DNA of 48,617 bases, taken from an uncultured Rhodospirillaceae bacterium. Its GTDB lineage: Bacteria > Pseudomonadota > Alphaproteobacteria > Rhodospirillales > Magnetospirillaceae. Location of the stretch: NCBI GenBank assembly GCA_903899885.1, contig CAIULK010000025.1:1-48617 (forward strand), in the 5' to 3' direction. Shown here piece by piece: positions 18,231-27,503 of the stretch (within the stretch, counting starts at the first letter, position 1; the number at the start of each line of letters is the position of its first letter). The position numbers and the translations under genes were made by a program. The notes under the pieces are model-generated. The model was not told the DNA's origin. It searched no databases and saw only the letters and a program-made list of their open reading frames with translations.

Positions 18231-18827
18231 ATGGCAAGGATCATGTTGCCGCCGCCCCGCACACAGGGCTCGATCGGCCTTGAGGCGGCCATGGCGGGAC
18301 GCCGCAGCCTTCGCGCATTTGGTCCCCATTCGATCTCCTTGGCCGATTTCGGTCAGTTGTTGTGGGCGGCCCAGGGCGTCACCCAAGCCGACGGGCGGCG
18401 CGCCGCCCCTTCGGCCGGCGCGCTCTACCCCCTTGAGATTATCGCCGCCGTTGGAACCGTGGACGAACTGCCGCCTGGGCTTTATCGCTATCACGCCGAC
18501 AGCCATGGCATCGAGCTTTTGGCCGATGGGGACCACCGTGCCGCCTTGGCGGCGGCCGCCCTCAATCAGGCATGGATGGCCGATGCCGCCGTGCTGTTCG
18601 CCGTGACCGCCGTGGCCGGGCGCACGGCTGCCCGCTACGGCGAGCGGGCCGGGCGTTATGTTCTGCTTGAAGCGGGGCATGCCGCCCAGAATCTGTGTCT
18701 GCAAGCCGTTGCGCTGGGAATGGGGGTCACGGTGGTGGCGGCCTTCGACGACGGCGCGGTGATCCGCCTGCTGAGGCTTGGTCCCGACGAACTGCCGCTA
18801 TGCCTGCTGTCGGCCGGTTGCCCTTGA
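18231..18827 (+). CDS. SagB-type nitroreductase-family oxidoreductase
   Basis: The 198-residue protein has the nitroreductase/SagB FMN fold: the RRSLRAFG motif, FGQLLWAAQGVTQADGRRAAPSAGALYPLEI, PPGLYRYHADSHGIELL, and GRYVLLEAGHAAQNLCLQAVALGMG. SagB-type enzymes are FMN dehydrogenases that, in some clusters, oxidise azolines in peptides. No cyclodehydratase or precursor peptide is visible here, so it is probably a stand-alone reductase of unknown substrate. It begins with a plain ATG after AGGGAGGC. dprA starts 32 bases after its stop. Confidence 0.85.
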   Translation: MARIMLPPPRTQGSIGLEAAMAGRRSLRAFGPHSISLADFGQLLWAAQGVTQADGRRAAPSAGALYPLEIIAAVGTVDELPPGLYRYHADSHGIELLADGDHRAALAAAALNQAWMADAAVLFAVTAVAGRTAARYGERAGRYVLLEAGHAAQNLCLQAVALGMGVTVVAAFDDGAVIRLLRLGPDELPLCLLSAGCP

Positions 18828-18859
18828 CCGGTGTCCGTCCTTCGCCCATCGTGCCCGCC

Positions 18860-19987
18860 ATGAACGAAAATACTCGCGCACTTTCGCCCACCGAGCGCCT
18901 CGACTGGCTGCGGCTGATCCGCAGCGAGAATGTCGGTCCGCGCACCTTTTTCCGTCTGCTCGACCAATTCGGCACGGCGGCGCGCGCCTTGGCGGTGCTG
19001 CCGGATTTGGCCAAGCGCGGCGGGCGGGGCCGTCCGATCACCCTGTGTTCCAAGGCCGATGCCGAGCGCGAACTGGCTGGCGTCGAAAAACTGGGCTGCA
19101 CGCTGCTGGCGTCGGTCGAGCCGGGCTATCCCCGGTATCTCGCCGCCACCGAGGATGCGCCGCCGATCCTGTGCGTGCGCGGCAATGCGTCGCTGCTGGT
19201 CCGTCCGATGGTGGCGATCGTGGGGGCGCGCAACGCCTCGATCAACGGGCGCAACATCGCGCGCCGTTTGGCCGCCGATTTGGGCCGCGCGGGGTTTGTG
19301 GTCGCCTCGGGGCTGGCGCGCGGCATCGACGGTGCCGCGCACGAAGGCGCCTTGGCCACCGGCACCGTGGCGGCGATGGCGGGCGGGGTCGATGTGGTGT
19401 ATCCGCCCGAACATCAAAAACTGTATGACGACATCGCGAAGGGTGGGGCGCTGGTTTCGGAAATGCCGCCGGGCACCCAGCCCCAAGCCAGCTTCTTTCC
19501 CCGGCGCAACCGCATCGTTTCCGGCTTGTCGCTGGGCACCGTGGTGGTCGAGGCCAGTTTGAAATCGGGGTCCTTGATCACGGCCCGCATGGCCGCCGAC
19601 CAGGGGCGCGAGGTGTTCGCTGTGCCGGGCTCGCCGCTCGATCCGCGTTCCAACGGTCCCAACGATCTTTTGCGCCACGGCGCCACCTTGGTCGAAAGCG
19701 CGGAAGACGTGCTGGCGGTGTTGACCGATCTGGTCCGCCGCCCGCTGGCCGAGCCGTCACAAAACGGACCCGAAAGCGGCGTGCGAACCCCGCCGGACGA
19801 GGCGGAAGTGGACCAGGCGCGGATTCTTATCGTCGAAAGCCTGGGTCCATCGCCGGTTACGGTTGACGAAATCATCCGGCAATGCCAATTGTCGCCCCCG
19901 GTGGTGTCGATGGTCCTGCTGGAACTCGATCTGGCCGGGCGTCTCGAGCGTCTGCCGGGCGGCCGTGTGGCTCTGCTGGCGGCGTAA
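18860..19987 (+). CDS. dprA: DNA-processing protein DprA
   Basis: DprA binds incoming single-stranded DNA and loads RecA. The 375-residue protein has an N-terminal helical (SAM-like) region (about 1-75). A Rossmann-like core follows with VAIVGARNASINGRNIARRLAADLGRAG, SGLARGIDGAAHEGAL, GGVDVVYPPEH and SEMPPGTQPQASFFPRRNRIVSGLS. The C-terminal winged helix covers about 315-373. The start may also be GTG 18851, adding three residues. It lies 33 bases before topA; dprA-topA is a common pairing. DprA occurs in many bacteria not known to be competent, so transformation is not implied. Confidence 0.95.
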   Translation: MNENTRALSPTERLDWLRLIRSENVGPRTFFRLLDQFGTAARALAVLPDLAKRGGRGRPITLCSKADAERELAGVEKLGCTLLASVEPGYPRYLAATEDAPPILCVRGNASLLVRPMVAIVGARNASINGRNIARRLAADLGRAGFVVASGLARGIDGAAHEGALATGTVAAMAGGVDVVYPPEHQKLYDDIAKGGALVSEMPPGTQPQASFFPRRNRIVSGLSLGTVVVEASLKSGSLITARMAADQGREVFAVPGSPLDPRSNGPNDLLRHGATLVESAEDVLAVLTDLVRRPLAEPSQNGPESGVRTPPDEAEVDQARILIVESLGPSPVTVDEIIRQCQLSPPVVSMVLLELDLAGRLERLPGGRVALLAA

Positions 19988-20020
19988 TCTCGCCCCGTCG
20001 TTCTTGATCGTTGGGTTCGG

Positions 20021-22660
20021 ATGAAAATCGTCGTCGTCGAGTCGCCTGCCAAGGCCAAGACCATCAACAAGTATCTGGGACCCGATTTCCAGGTGCTGGC
20101 TTCGTTCGGCCACATCCGCGATCTGCCGCCGAAAGACGGCAGCGTGCGCCCCGCCGAGGGGTTCGCGATGGATTGGCAGACCGACCCGAAATCGGAACGC
20201 CACATCAAGGACATCGCGCAAGCCTTGAAAGGCGCCGACCACCTGATCCTGGCCACCGACCCGGATCGCGAGGGCGAGGCGATTTCGTGGCATGTCAAAC
20301 AGGTGCTGGACGAACGCAAGGCCCTGAAGGGGGTTGGCGTCAAACGGGTGGTGTTCCACGAAATCACCCGGGGCGCCGTGCTGGATGCGATGAAGGCGCC
20401 GCGCGACATTGATCAAGCGCTGGTCGATGCCTATCTGGCGCGCCGGGCCTTGGATTATCTGGTCGGCTTCACCCTGTCGCCGGTGCTGTGGCGCAAATTG
20501 CCGGGCGCCAAATCGGCGGGCCGCGTGCAATCGGTGGCACTTCGCCTGATTTGCCAGCGCGAATCCGAGATCGAGGATTTCAAGACCCGCGAATATTGGA
20601 CGGTGGCCGCCGATCTGGCGACCCCGAAACAAGCGGCCTTCACCGCGACCCTGACCCGCCTGGACGGCGCCAAGCTCGACAAGTTCGATTTGGATAACGA
20701 AGCCAAGGCGGCCGCCGCCAAGGCCCGCGTCGAGGCGGCCACCCTGTCGGTGGGTTCGGTCGAGCGCAAGAAAAGCAAGCGCAACCCCTATCCACCCTTC
20801 ACCACCTCGACCCTGCAACAAGAAGCCAGCCGCAAACTGCATTTCGCGGCGGCCCACACCATGCGGATCGCCCAGCGCCTGTATGAAGGTGTCGATATCG
20901 GCGGCGAAACGGTCGGCTTGATCACCTATATGCGAACCGACGGCGTGCAGATGGCCTCGGAAGCCATCGCCAGCGCGCGCGCCGTGATCGCGCGCGATTT
21001 CGGGGCGGGCTATCTGCCCGATGCGCCGCGTCTGTACAAGACCAAGGCCAAGAACGCCCAAGAAGCGCACGAATGTATCCGCCCCACCGATCTGGGCCGC
21101 ACCCCCGCCAGCGTGGCGGACATGCTGGACCGCGACCAGTTGCGGCTGTACGAGATGGTCTGGAAACGCGCCCTGGCCAGCCAGATGGCGTCCGCCGAGC
21201 TGGATCAAGTGGCGGTCGAGATCGAATCTTCCGACAAACAGGTGGGCTTGCGCGCCACCGGCTCGGTGATGGTGTTCGACGGCTTCATGAAGGTCTATCA
21301 CGAGGACCGCGATGACCCCTCGGCCGAGGACGAAGGTGACCGCCGCCTGCCCGACATGACCGAGGGCGACGCCCTGGCGACCAAGGCCGTGCGGGGCGAG
21401 CAACATTTCACCCAACCGCCTCCGCGTTACACCGAAGCCAGCCTGGTCAAGGCGATGGAAGAGCTTGGCATCGGGCGGCCGTCAACCTATGCCTCGATCC
21501 TGTCGGTGTTGCAGGAACGCAATTACGTGAAACTGGATCAGCGCCGCTTTTGCCCCGAGGATCGGGGCCGCTTGGTCACCGCCTTCCTGGAACAGTATTT
21601 CAAGAAATACGTCGAATACAACTTCACCGCCGATCTGGAAAACCAGCTCGACGATATCTCGGGCGGGCGCGACGATTGGCGCCGGGTGCTGGCCGCTTTT
21701 TGGCAGGATTTCTCGGGCGCGATCGAGGGCACCAGCGGCTTGCGCATCGGCGAGGTGATCGAGGCGCTGGACCAGGAATTGGGCGCGCATTTCTTCCCGC
21801 CCGATCCGTCGGGCAAGGATCCGCGCCTGTGCCCCGGCTGCCATGCCGGGCGTTTGTCGCTGAAGCTGGGCAAGTTCGGCGCGTTTTTGGGCTGTTCCGG
21901 CTATCCCGACTGCCGCTTCACCCGGCCGTTGGCGACGGCGGGGGCCGAGGGCGAGGGGGCGGGCGATCCGGCCGACACCAACCGCGAGCTGGGCCTCGAT
22001 CCCGCCACGCAAGAAGCGGTGACCCTGAAAAAAGGCCCCTACGGCTGGTACGTGCAGCGGGGCGAGGCCGCCAAGGGCAAGGACAAGCCGCCGCGCGTCT
22101 CGCTGTTCAAGGGCCTCGATCCCCATACGCTGACCCTGGATACCGCCGTGGCGCTGCTGGCCCTGCCGCGCTTGATCGGCACCCATCCCGAATCGGCCAA
22201 GCCGATTAAGGCCGGGGTCGGCCGCTTCGGCCCCTATCTACTGCATGACGGCGCCTATACCTCGCTGCCCGTCGGCGACGACGTTCTGACCATCGGCATC
22301 AACCGCGCGGTCGATCTTTTGGCCCAGGCCAAGACCAAGGGGCGGCGCGGCGGCGGCACCCCCGGCAAGCCCCTGGGCGAGCATGACGGCAAACCCGTCA
22401 CCCTGCATGAGGGGCGTTACGGCCCCTACGTCGCTTGCGACGGCGTCAACGCCACCCTGCCCAAGGACGTTGATCCCACGGCCATCACCCTGGAACAGGC
22501 GGTCGCCCTGATCGTCGCCAAGGGTCCGGCCAAGGGCAAACCGGCGGCCAAGAAACGCGCCGCGCCCGCCAAGAAGGCGGCAGCCACGAAGAAACCCGCC
22601 GCGACGAAAACGGCCCCGGCGAAAAAGGCCGCGCCCGCGAAAAAGGCAAAGGCGTCATGA
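20021..22660 (+). CDS. topA: DNA topoisomerase I
   Basis: TopA relaxes negative supercoils through a 5'-phosphotyrosine link. The 879-residue protein has a TOPRIM domain (VVVESPAKAKTINKYLG, LATDPDREGEAISWHV) and the catalytic Tyr303 in GLITYMRTDGVQM. Region-IV motifs include TEASLVKAMEELGIGRPSTYASI. There is one C4 zinc ribbon (CPGC...GCSGYPDC), then repeated beta-strand modules (KKGPYGWYVQRGE, GRFGPYLLHDG, HEGRYGPYVACDG). The last 50 residues are a Lys/Ala/Pro tail resembling histone H1. Such tails occur in other alphaproteobacterial TopA proteins and should raise non-specific DNA binding. The stop overlaps the next start as ATGA. Confidence 0.97.
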   Translation: MKIVVVESPAKAKTINKYLGPDFQVLASFGHIRDLPPKDGSVRPAEGFAMDWQTDPKSERHIKDIAQALKGADHLILATDPDREGEAISWHVKQVLDERKALKGVGVKRVVFHEITRGAVLDAMKAPRDIDQALVDAYLARRALDYLVGFTLSPVLWRKLPGAKSAGRVQSVALRLICQRESEIEDFKTREYWTVAADLATPKQAAFTATLTRLDGAKLDKFDLDNEAKAAAAKARVEAATLSVGSVERKKSKRNPYPPFTTSTLQQEASRKLHFAAAHTMRIAQRLYEGVDIGGETVGLITYMRTDGVQMASEAIASARAVIARDFGAGYLPDAPRLYKTKAKNAQEAHECIRPTDLGRTPASVADMLDRDQLRLYEMVWKRALASQMASAELDQVAVEIESSDKQVGLRATGSVMVFDGFMKVYHEDRDDPSAEDEGDRRLPDMTEGDALATKAVRGEQHFTQPPPRYTEASLVKAMEELGIGRPSTYASILSVLQERNYVKLDQRRFCPEDRGRLVTAFLEQYFKKYVEYNFTADLENQLDDISGGRDDWRRVLAAFWQDFSGAIEGTSGLRIGEVIEALDQELGAHFFPPDPSGKDPRLCPGCHAGRLSLKLGKFGAFLGCSGYPDCRFTRPLATAGAEGEGAGDPADTNRELGLDPATQEAVTLKKGPYGWYVQRGEAAKGKDKPPRVSLFKGLDPHTLTLDTAVALLALPRLIGTHPESAKPIKAGVGRFGPYLLHDGAYTSLPVGDDVLTIGINRAVDLLAQAKTKGRRGGGTPGKPLGEHDGKPVTLHEGRYGPYVACDGVNATLPKDVDPTAITLEQAVALIVAKGPAKGKPAAKKRAAPAKKAAATKKPAATKTAPAKKAAPAKKAKAS

Positions 22661-23508
22661 CCGACCGGCCGCGCCGCAGCGTTCTCTACATGCCGGGGTC
22701 GAATTCGCGCGCCTTGGCCAAGGCGCGCAGCCTGGACGCCGACGTCTTGATCCTTGATCTCGAGGACGCGGTCGCCCCCGACGCCAAAACCGAGGCCCGG
22801 CGCTTGGTCGCCGAGGCTTTGGCCGAGGGCGGTTACGGTCACCGCGAAACCCTGGTTCGCATCAACGCGCCGGGCACGGCCTGGGCCGAGGACGATATCC
22901 GCATGGTGGCCGCCAGCAGCGCCAACGGCTTGCTGATCCCCAAGGTCGAAAGCCCCGACACCGTGCGCGCGGTTGAAGCGGCCCTAACCGGTACCGGCGT
23001 GGCGCTGTGGTGCATGATCGAAACCCCGCTGGGGGTTCTGCGTGCCGCCGAGATTGCCGCCGCCTCGTCCCGCTTGGCCGGGTTCGTGATGGGGACCTCG
23101 GATCTGGTGAAGGATCTGCGCGCCCGCCACACCCCGGGCCGCGAAGCCGTGCTGACCGCGCTGTCGCTCACCGTGCTGGCCGCCCGCGCTTACGGCTTGG
23201 CGGTCATCGACGGCGTGCATCTGGATTTGGATGACGCGGAAGGCTTCGACGCCGCCTGCCGCCAGGGCGTGACCCTGGGCTTCGACGGCAAAACGCTGAT
23301 CCACCCCAAAACCATCGACGCCGCCAACCGCCATTTCGCGCCCTCGGAAGCCGAAATCGCCTGGTCGCACCGTATCATCGCGGCGTTCGAGGCCGCCAAG
23401 GCCGAGGGCAAGGGCGTGGTGGTGGTGGACGGAAAATTGGTCGAGGAACTGCACGTGATTGGCGCGCGGCGCATCGTGGAGTTGGCGGAAACGATTGGGG
23501 CGCGGTAG
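22657..23508 (+). CDS. CitE-like CoA-ester lyase (HpcH/HpaI family)
   Basis: The 283-residue TIM-barrel protein has the HpcH/CitE signature set: RRSVLYMPGSN, DVLILDLEDAVAP (metal-site region), GLLIPKVESPDTV, MIETPLGVLRA (Mg-binding Glu) and FVMGTSDLVKDL (Mg-binding Asp). GFDGKTLIHPKTIDAAN follows. Relatives are (methyl)malyl-CoA lyases, malyl-CoA thioesterase and citramalyl-CoA lyase; the sequence alone does not separate these. The absence of neighbouring citD/citF argues against citrate lyase. The start overlaps the topA stop (ATGA), and the gene ends 3 bases before the convergent Abi gene. Confidence 0.88.
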   Translation: MTDRPRRSVLYMPGSNSRALAKARSLDADVLILDLEDAVAPDAKTEARRLVAEALAEGGYGHRETLVRINAPGTAWAEDDIRMVAASSANGLLIPKVESPDTVRAVEAALTGTGVALWCMIETPLGVLRAAEIAAASSRLAGFVMGTSDLVKDLRARHTPGREAVLTALSLTVLAARAYGLAVIDGVHLDLDDAEGFDAACRQGVTLGFDGKTLIHPKTIDAANRHFAPSEAEIAWSHRIIAAFEAAKAEGKGVVVVDGKLVEELHVIGARRIVELAETIGAR

Positions 23509-23511
23509 GCC

Positions 23512-24459
23512 CTATCCTCCAGTCCCCTCCGCCACGGATTGTTGGGCCGCTGCCCATCGGGGATGAGTCCAATAATCCGCCGGAAATCCCATATGGGTGC
23601 CGTCGATGCGGTGCTTGTCGATCAGCGCCAGCACCCGCGCCTTCCACCGGGTGTTTGGACTGATGACATCCATCAGATAACCCAGCATCGCCAAGGTGTT
23701 GTAGAGGGTGGCGTGATTGGCCGGGCAAAGACTGGCGACCAGATCGGCTGGATTTTTGCGGGGCAGCTTCCAGCGAAGTGTGAATTCTCGGTTCCATAGC
23801 CGCGCATGATGGGCGCAGAGATTGCGGACGACGGTCAAATGGTGAAGGAATGAGACCAGGATGCTTTCATCCAATCCGTAGGCGCGGGCGACTTGATTGC
23901 GGAGCGCACCGCTCTGCGTGTTGGTAAGCCATTTCGAGAATTCGCCGAACGTCATAAGCTCGCAGGTCGCCCATAACGGCGGCAGTTCCTCGTCATATTT
24001 TTGGCGAAGGTGGAGAATGAATATTTCGCGGCTCTTCCGGCTTTCCGTTATCAACGACGCCACGGCCTTTTCGTGCGACCACGTTACCGCGCCGAGTTTG
24101 CTGGTCGCCGTGGTGAACAACGAAGCATCGAGATGGGCATGGGCTCCATGCGCCTGTACCAGGACGTCCATCCATCGTGTCCGTGTCGAGATTTCCACCC
24201 GCTCAATGGCATCCATCACCAGAAGACGGAGTTCACGGTCGAAGATATAGAGGTTCAGAACGTCATCGAAGGTGGTTCCGGCGCGAAACCGGTGTGCATC
24301 ATGATCGGATTCAAACAACAGCCAATAAGCCGAAAGCCGGTAATAGCTGATGTGCGCAAGATAATGGGCCGCCAGTACCCGATCGGGAATGAACATCCCT
24401 CGGGCCTGTAACTTCTCGATCTGCTCGTCGATGGAGGTCGGGGGTTTAGCGAAGTGCAT
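23512..24459 (-). CDS. Abi_2/AbiD-AbiF-like HEPN abortive infection protein
   Basis: The 315-residue protein matches the Abi_2 family. It has KPPTSIDEQIEKLQARGMFIPD at the start, then YLAHISYYRLSAYWLLFE, a long helical middle (FDDVLNLYIFDRELRLLVMDAIERVEIS) and LPPLWATCELMTFGEFSKWL. The HEPN-type RNase motif is in VVRNLCAHHARLWN (R-x4-H). Relatives abort phage infection by cleaving RNA, and the family is considered related to Cas13 HEPN domains. The gene is lower in GC than its neighbours and sits between topA-lyase and truA, an island-like insertion. The start has only a weak ribosome site. A terminator hairpin lies 20 bases upstream, so expression probably depends on read-through. Confidence 0.88.
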   Translation of the reverse strand: MHFAKPPTSIDEQIEKLQARGMFIPDRVLAAHYLAHISYYRLSAYWLLFESDHDAHRFRAGTTFDDVLNLYIFDRELRLLVMDAIERVEISTRTRWMDVLVQAHGAHAHLDASLFTTATSKLGAVTWSHEKAVASLITESRKSREIFILHLRQKYDEELPPLWATCELMTFGEFSKWLTNTQSGALRNQVARAYGLDESILVSFLHHLTVVRNLCAHHARLWNREFTLRWKLPRKNPADLVASLCPANHATLYNTLAMLGYLMDVISPNTRWKARVLALIDKHRIDGTHMGFPADYWTHPRWAAAQQSVAEGTGG

Positions 24460-24469
24460 CGGCGCTTCG

Positions 24470-24519
24470 AAAAAAATTAACCCCCCATGGTGCGCCGATC
24501 TTACGAGAGGCGTGGGGGG
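24470..24519 (-). terminator. Intrinsic terminator just upstream of the Abi gene
   Basis: On the minus strand, CCCCCCA (24519-24513) pairs with TGGGGGG (24487-24481). An inner CGCC/GGCG pair and a 5-base bulge are also present. TTAATTTTTTT follows the stem. It ends about 20 bases before the Abi ATG. It may belong to truA, or it may gate the Abi gene. Confidence 0.7.
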
Positions 24520-24629
24520 TGTTGTTACGAAGAGAATGAATCATCACGACTCGCGGAGCAACCAAAAAAATTGATAAAGGCCATCGTCAAAACGAAACCA
24601 CGGGCGTTTCCACCCACGGATGTCCAACG
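24520..24629 (-). ncRNA. Candidate small leader RNA between truA and the Abi gene
   Basis: This 110-base noncoding stretch lies between the truA stop and the terminator at 24470-24519. It is unusually AT-rich for this genome (a CAATTTTTTTGG run, and TTTATC). A TTGACG hexamer is present but without a good -10 box at the right distance. I see no tandem repeats of the ToxIN type. It could be a regulatory or antitoxin RNA for the HEPN gene, or only the truA 3' region. Confidence 0.25.
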
Positions 24630-25382
24630 CTACGCCTCTTCCCCCGGATACGCCACCTCGGTCAGATACAACCCCCCCGCCGGGGCGGTCGGTCCCGCCG
24701 CCGCGCGCGATTTCGCCGCCAAAATCCGGTCGATATCATCCGGCGTCCACTTCCCCTCGCCGACCAGCTTCAACGTCCCCACCATGTTGCGGACCTGATG
24801 GTGCAGGAACGACCGCGCCCGCGCCCGGATGTCGATTTCCTCGCCCACGCGAGTGACGTCCAGAATATCCAGCGTTTTCATCGGGCTTTTGGCTTGGCAT
24901 TCCGAGGCGCGGAAGCTGGTGAAATCGTGATGCCCCAGCAGCCGCCGCGCCCCTTCGGCCATCGCGTCCACGTCCAGGGGGGCCAGCACCCACCACACCC
25001 GGTCGCGGTCCAGCGCCACCGGGGCGCGGCGGTTGAGGATCCGATAGCGATAGCCGCGCGCCACCGCCGAGAAGCGGGCGTGGAATGTCTGATCGACGGC
25101 GGTCGATTCCAGCACCGCCACCCGGTGCGGTTTGACGTGGAAATTGATGGCGTCGCGCACCGTTCCCGCCGGGAAATCGCGGTCCAGATCGACATGAACC
25201 ACTTGGCCGGTGGCGTGCACCCCGGCGTCGGTACGCCCGGCGGCGATCATCGTCACCGGGCCGCCGTTCAGGTGGGCCGCCGCGGTTTCCAGAACCTGCT
25301 GCACCGAAACACCGTGGCTTTGGCGTTGCCAGCCGATGAAATCGGTGCCGCGGTACTCGATCAGGAGGCGGTAGCGGGGCAT
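24630..25382 (-). CDS. truA: tRNA pseudouridine synthase A
   Basis: TruA makes pseudouridine 38-40 in the tRNA anticodon arm. The 250-residue protein has [19 protein letters not shown], the catalytic-Asp motif [51 protein letters not shown] and [13 protein letters not shown]. The start ATG 25382 lies inside the 3' end of ctrA, overlapping by 22 bases on the same strand, so the pair is coupled. A longer frame to 25424 is just ctrA in another frame. Confidence 0.96.
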   Translation of the reverse strand: MPRYRLLIEYRGTDFIGWQRQSHGVSVQQVLETAAAHLNGGPVTMIAAGRTDAGVHATGQVVHVDLDRDFPAGTVRDAINFHVKPHRVAVLESTAVDQTFHARFSAVARGYRYRILNRRAPVALDRDRVWWVLAPLDVDAMAEGARRLLGHHDFTSFRASECQAKSPMKTLDILDVTRVGEEIDIRARARSFLHHQVRNMVGTLKLVGEGKWTPDDIDRILAAKSRAAAGPTAPAGGLYLTEVAYPGEEA

Positions 25383-26065
25383 CCGTCGTCGGCCGGGTCG
25401 CGCATCACATAGCCGCGCCCCCATACCGTCTCGATATAGCTGTCGCCGCCAGTGGCCGTGGCCATCTTCTTGCGCAGTTTACAGATGAAGACGTCGATGA
25501 TTTTCAGTTCCGGCTCGTCGATGCCGCCATACAGGTGGTTCAGGAACTGCTCCTTGGTCAGGGTCTGGCCCTTGCGCAGCGAAAGCAATTCGACAATGCC
25601 GTATTCCTTGGCGGTCAGATGCAGGGGTTCGTCGCCGACCTCGACCGTGCGGGTATCCAGGTTCACCGCCAGCTTGCCGGTGCGAATAATCGATTGGGCG
25701 TGCCCCTTCGAGCGGCGCACGATCGCTTGGATGCGCGCCACCAGTTCGCCCTTGTCGAAGGGTTTGGTCAGATAATCGTCGGCCCCAAAGCCCAAGCCCT
25801 TGATTTTCTTGTCAGGTTCATTCAACCCGGACAAAATCAAGACCGGCGTCGCCACCTTGGCGGCGCGCAACCGGCGCAGCACCTCGTAGCCGTCGATGTC
25901 GGGCAGCATCAAATCGAGCAGTATGATATCGTAATCATACAGCTTACCGATTTCGAGGCCATCTTCCCCCAACGACGTCACATCGACCACCATGCTTTCG
26001 GCCTTCAGCATGGTTTCGATAATTTGGGCCATGGCCCGATCGTCCTCGACGACAAGTACGCGCAT
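25361..26065 (-). CDS. ctrA: Cell-cycle response regulator CtrA
   Basis: CtrA is the alphaproteobacterial master regulator of flagellar, chemotaxis and division genes, phosphorylated through CckA-ChpT. The 234-residue protein has an intact receiver (VVEDD, Asp51 in [19 protein letters not shown]). The OmpR-type DNA-binding domain has the near-invariant CtrA string [21 protein letters not shown], then [18 protein letters not shown] and the [11 protein letters not shown] wing. It lacks the C-terminal AA pair of the Caulobacter protein (it ends PATAS). In Rhodospirillales CtrA is usually dispensable and mainly controls motility, which fits fliI-fliJ being divergent from it here. Confidence 0.97.
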   Translation of the reverse strand: MRVLVVEDDRAMAQIIETMLKAESMVVDVTSLGEDGLEIGKLYDYDIILLDLMLPDIDGYEVLRRLRAAKVATPVLILSGLNEPDKKIKGLGFGADDYLTKPFDKGELVARIQAIVRRSKGHAQSIIRTGKLAVNLDTRTVEVGDEPLHLTAKEYGIVELLSLRKGQTLTKEQFLNHLYGGIDEPELKIIDVFICKLRKKMATATGGDSYIETVWGRGYVMRDPADDGCPATAS

Positions 26066-26098
26066 TTTTCACCAACCCGATTTTCCCCCACACCGGCG

Positions 26099-26113
26099 GT
26101 ATGGTAACCATAC
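26099..26113. promoter_or_regulatory. 15-bp palindrome between ctrA and fliI
   Basis: GTATGGT-A-ACCATAC is a near-perfect palindrome, with 7-bp arms around one base, in the 76-base divergent interval. It could be an operator for one or both genes. It does not match the CtrA box TTAA-N7-TTAA. A weak half-match (TTAACGTGAAGTTT) overlaps the fliI start. Confidence 0.4.
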
Positions 26114-26141
26114 GGGGGGCCGTCACCGACTGCAAGGGGCA

Positions 26142-27503
26142 ATGGTTAACGTGAAGTTTCTCGTTCGCAATCTTTTATCCGATATCGAGCGTTTATCCGG
26201 CATACGGATTTACGGGCGAGTGGCCGCCGTGCAAGGCATGCTTATCGAAGCCGGAGGCGTGCAACGGCAAATATCGGTCGGTGACCGCTGCTATGTCGTC
26301 GCGCGGGACGGGCGCCGCATCCCGTGCGAGGCGGTCGGCTTCCGCGCCGGGCGGGCGCTGCTGATGCCGTTCGTGCCGATCGACGGGGTCGGCCTGGGCT
26401 GCCGCACCGAGGTGCAGGATTCCGAACCGGTGATCTATCCGGAAAATGGCTGGCTGGGCCGGGTGATCAACGCCTTCGCGCATCCGGTCGATGGATTGGG
26501 GGCGCTGCCGATGGGCGACGCGGCCTATCCCATCCACAACCGGCCGCCGCCGGCCCATTCGCGCAGCCGGGTGGCGGGCAAGATCGATTTGGGGGTGCGG
26601 GCGGTCAACGCCTTCCTCACCTGTTGCCGGGGGCAGCGGATGGGCATCTTCGCCGGATCGGGGGTGGGAAAATCCAGCCTGATGTCGATGATGGCGCGCA
26701 ATACCTCGGCCGACATCTCGGTGATCGGGCTGATCGGTGAACGCGGCCGCGAGGCCCGCGAATTCATCGAGGATGACCTGGGGTCCGAAGGCATGAAACG
26801 CGCCGTGGTGGTGGTCTCGACCTCGGACGAAAGCCCGCTGATGCGCAGGCAGGCCGCCTATGTGACGCTGACCGTCGCGGAATATTTCCGTGATCAGGGC
26901 CTGGACGTGCTGTGCATGATGGATTCGGTGACCCGCTTCGCAATGGCCCAGCGCGAGATTTCGCTGTCGGCGGGCGAACCTCCGGCGTCGAAGGGTTATA
27001 CCCCCACGGTCTTCGCCGAATTGCCGCGCCTGCTGGAACGCGCCGGGCCGGGGGTGGGCAGGGGCTCGATCTCCGGGCTGTTCACCGTGCTGGTCGATGC
27101 CGACGATCACAACGAGCCGATCGCCGACGCCGTGCGCGGTATCTTGGATGGTCACATCGTGTTGGACCGCGCCATCGCCGAGCGGGGCCGCTATCCGGCG
27201 ATCAACGTCTTGCGCTCGGTGTCGCGAACCATGCCCGCCTGCAACAATCAGCAGGAAAACGATCTGATCATCCGGGCGCGCCGGTTGCTCTCGACCTACG
27301 AGGACATGGCCGAACTGATCCGGCTGGGCGCTTACCGCAAGGGCACCGATCCGGCGGTCGATGAGGCGATCCATTATTACCCGATGCTGGAGGCGTTTCT
27401 CAGCCAGCGCAAGACCGACGCCAACAGCTTGCCCGAATGCTACGCCAAACTGGCGGAGATCCTGGGCTTGCCGTTTAACGGCGATGGAATGGGCCGGCGG
27501 TGA
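26142..27503 (+). CDS. fliI: Flagellar export ATPase FliI
   Basis: FliI is the hexameric ATPase of flagellar type III export. The 453-residue protein has the Walker A loop [33 protein letters not shown], Walker B ([20 protein letters not shown]) and [47 protein letters not shown] and a C-terminal FliI-type region follow. The start at 26142 follows AAGGGG; a GTG at 26151 is an alternative. The frame extends upstream to 25992 but only as antisense of ctrA. The stop overlaps fliJ as GTGA. Confidence 0.96.
   Translation: MVNVKFLVRNLLSDIERLSGIRIYGRVAAVQGMLIEAGGVQRQISVGDRCYVVARDGRRIPCEAVGFRAGRALLMPFVPIDGVGLGCRTEVQDSEPVIYPENGWLGRVINAFAHPVDGLGALPMGDAAYPIHNRPPPAHSRSRVAGKIDLGVRAVNAFLTCCRGQRMGIFAGSGVGKSSLMSMMARNTSADISVIGLIGERGREAREFIEDDLGSEGMKRAVVVVSTSDESPLMRRQAAYVTLTVAEYFRDQGLDVLCMMDSVTRFAMAQREISLSAGEPPASKGYTPTVFAELPRLLERAGPGVGRGSISGLFTVLVDADDHNEPIADAVRGILDGHIVLDRAIAERGRYPAINVLRSVSRTMPACNNQQENDLIIRARRLLSTYEDMAELIRLGAYRKGTDPAVDEAIHYYPMLEAFLSQRKTDANSLPECYAKLAEILGLPFNGDGMGRR

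Noticed and set aside
18231-18827. A SagB-type peptide-modification (TOMM) cluster
   Set aside because: No cyclodehydratase (SagC/D) or precursor peptide is nearby; the neighbours are prfC and dprA.
22657-23508. Citrate lyase beta subunit
   Set aside because: No citC/D/F partners are adjacent, and the family includes many malyl- and citramalyl-CoA lyases, so only the family-level call is kept.
24520-24629. Tandem RNA repeats or a CRISPR-like array upstream of the HEPN gene
   Set aside because: No repeated units are visible; only an AT-rich stretch and one terminator hairpin.
26142-26165. A CtrA binding site at the fliI start
   Set aside because: Only the first TTAA half matches; the second half is TTTC, and the site overlaps the coding start.
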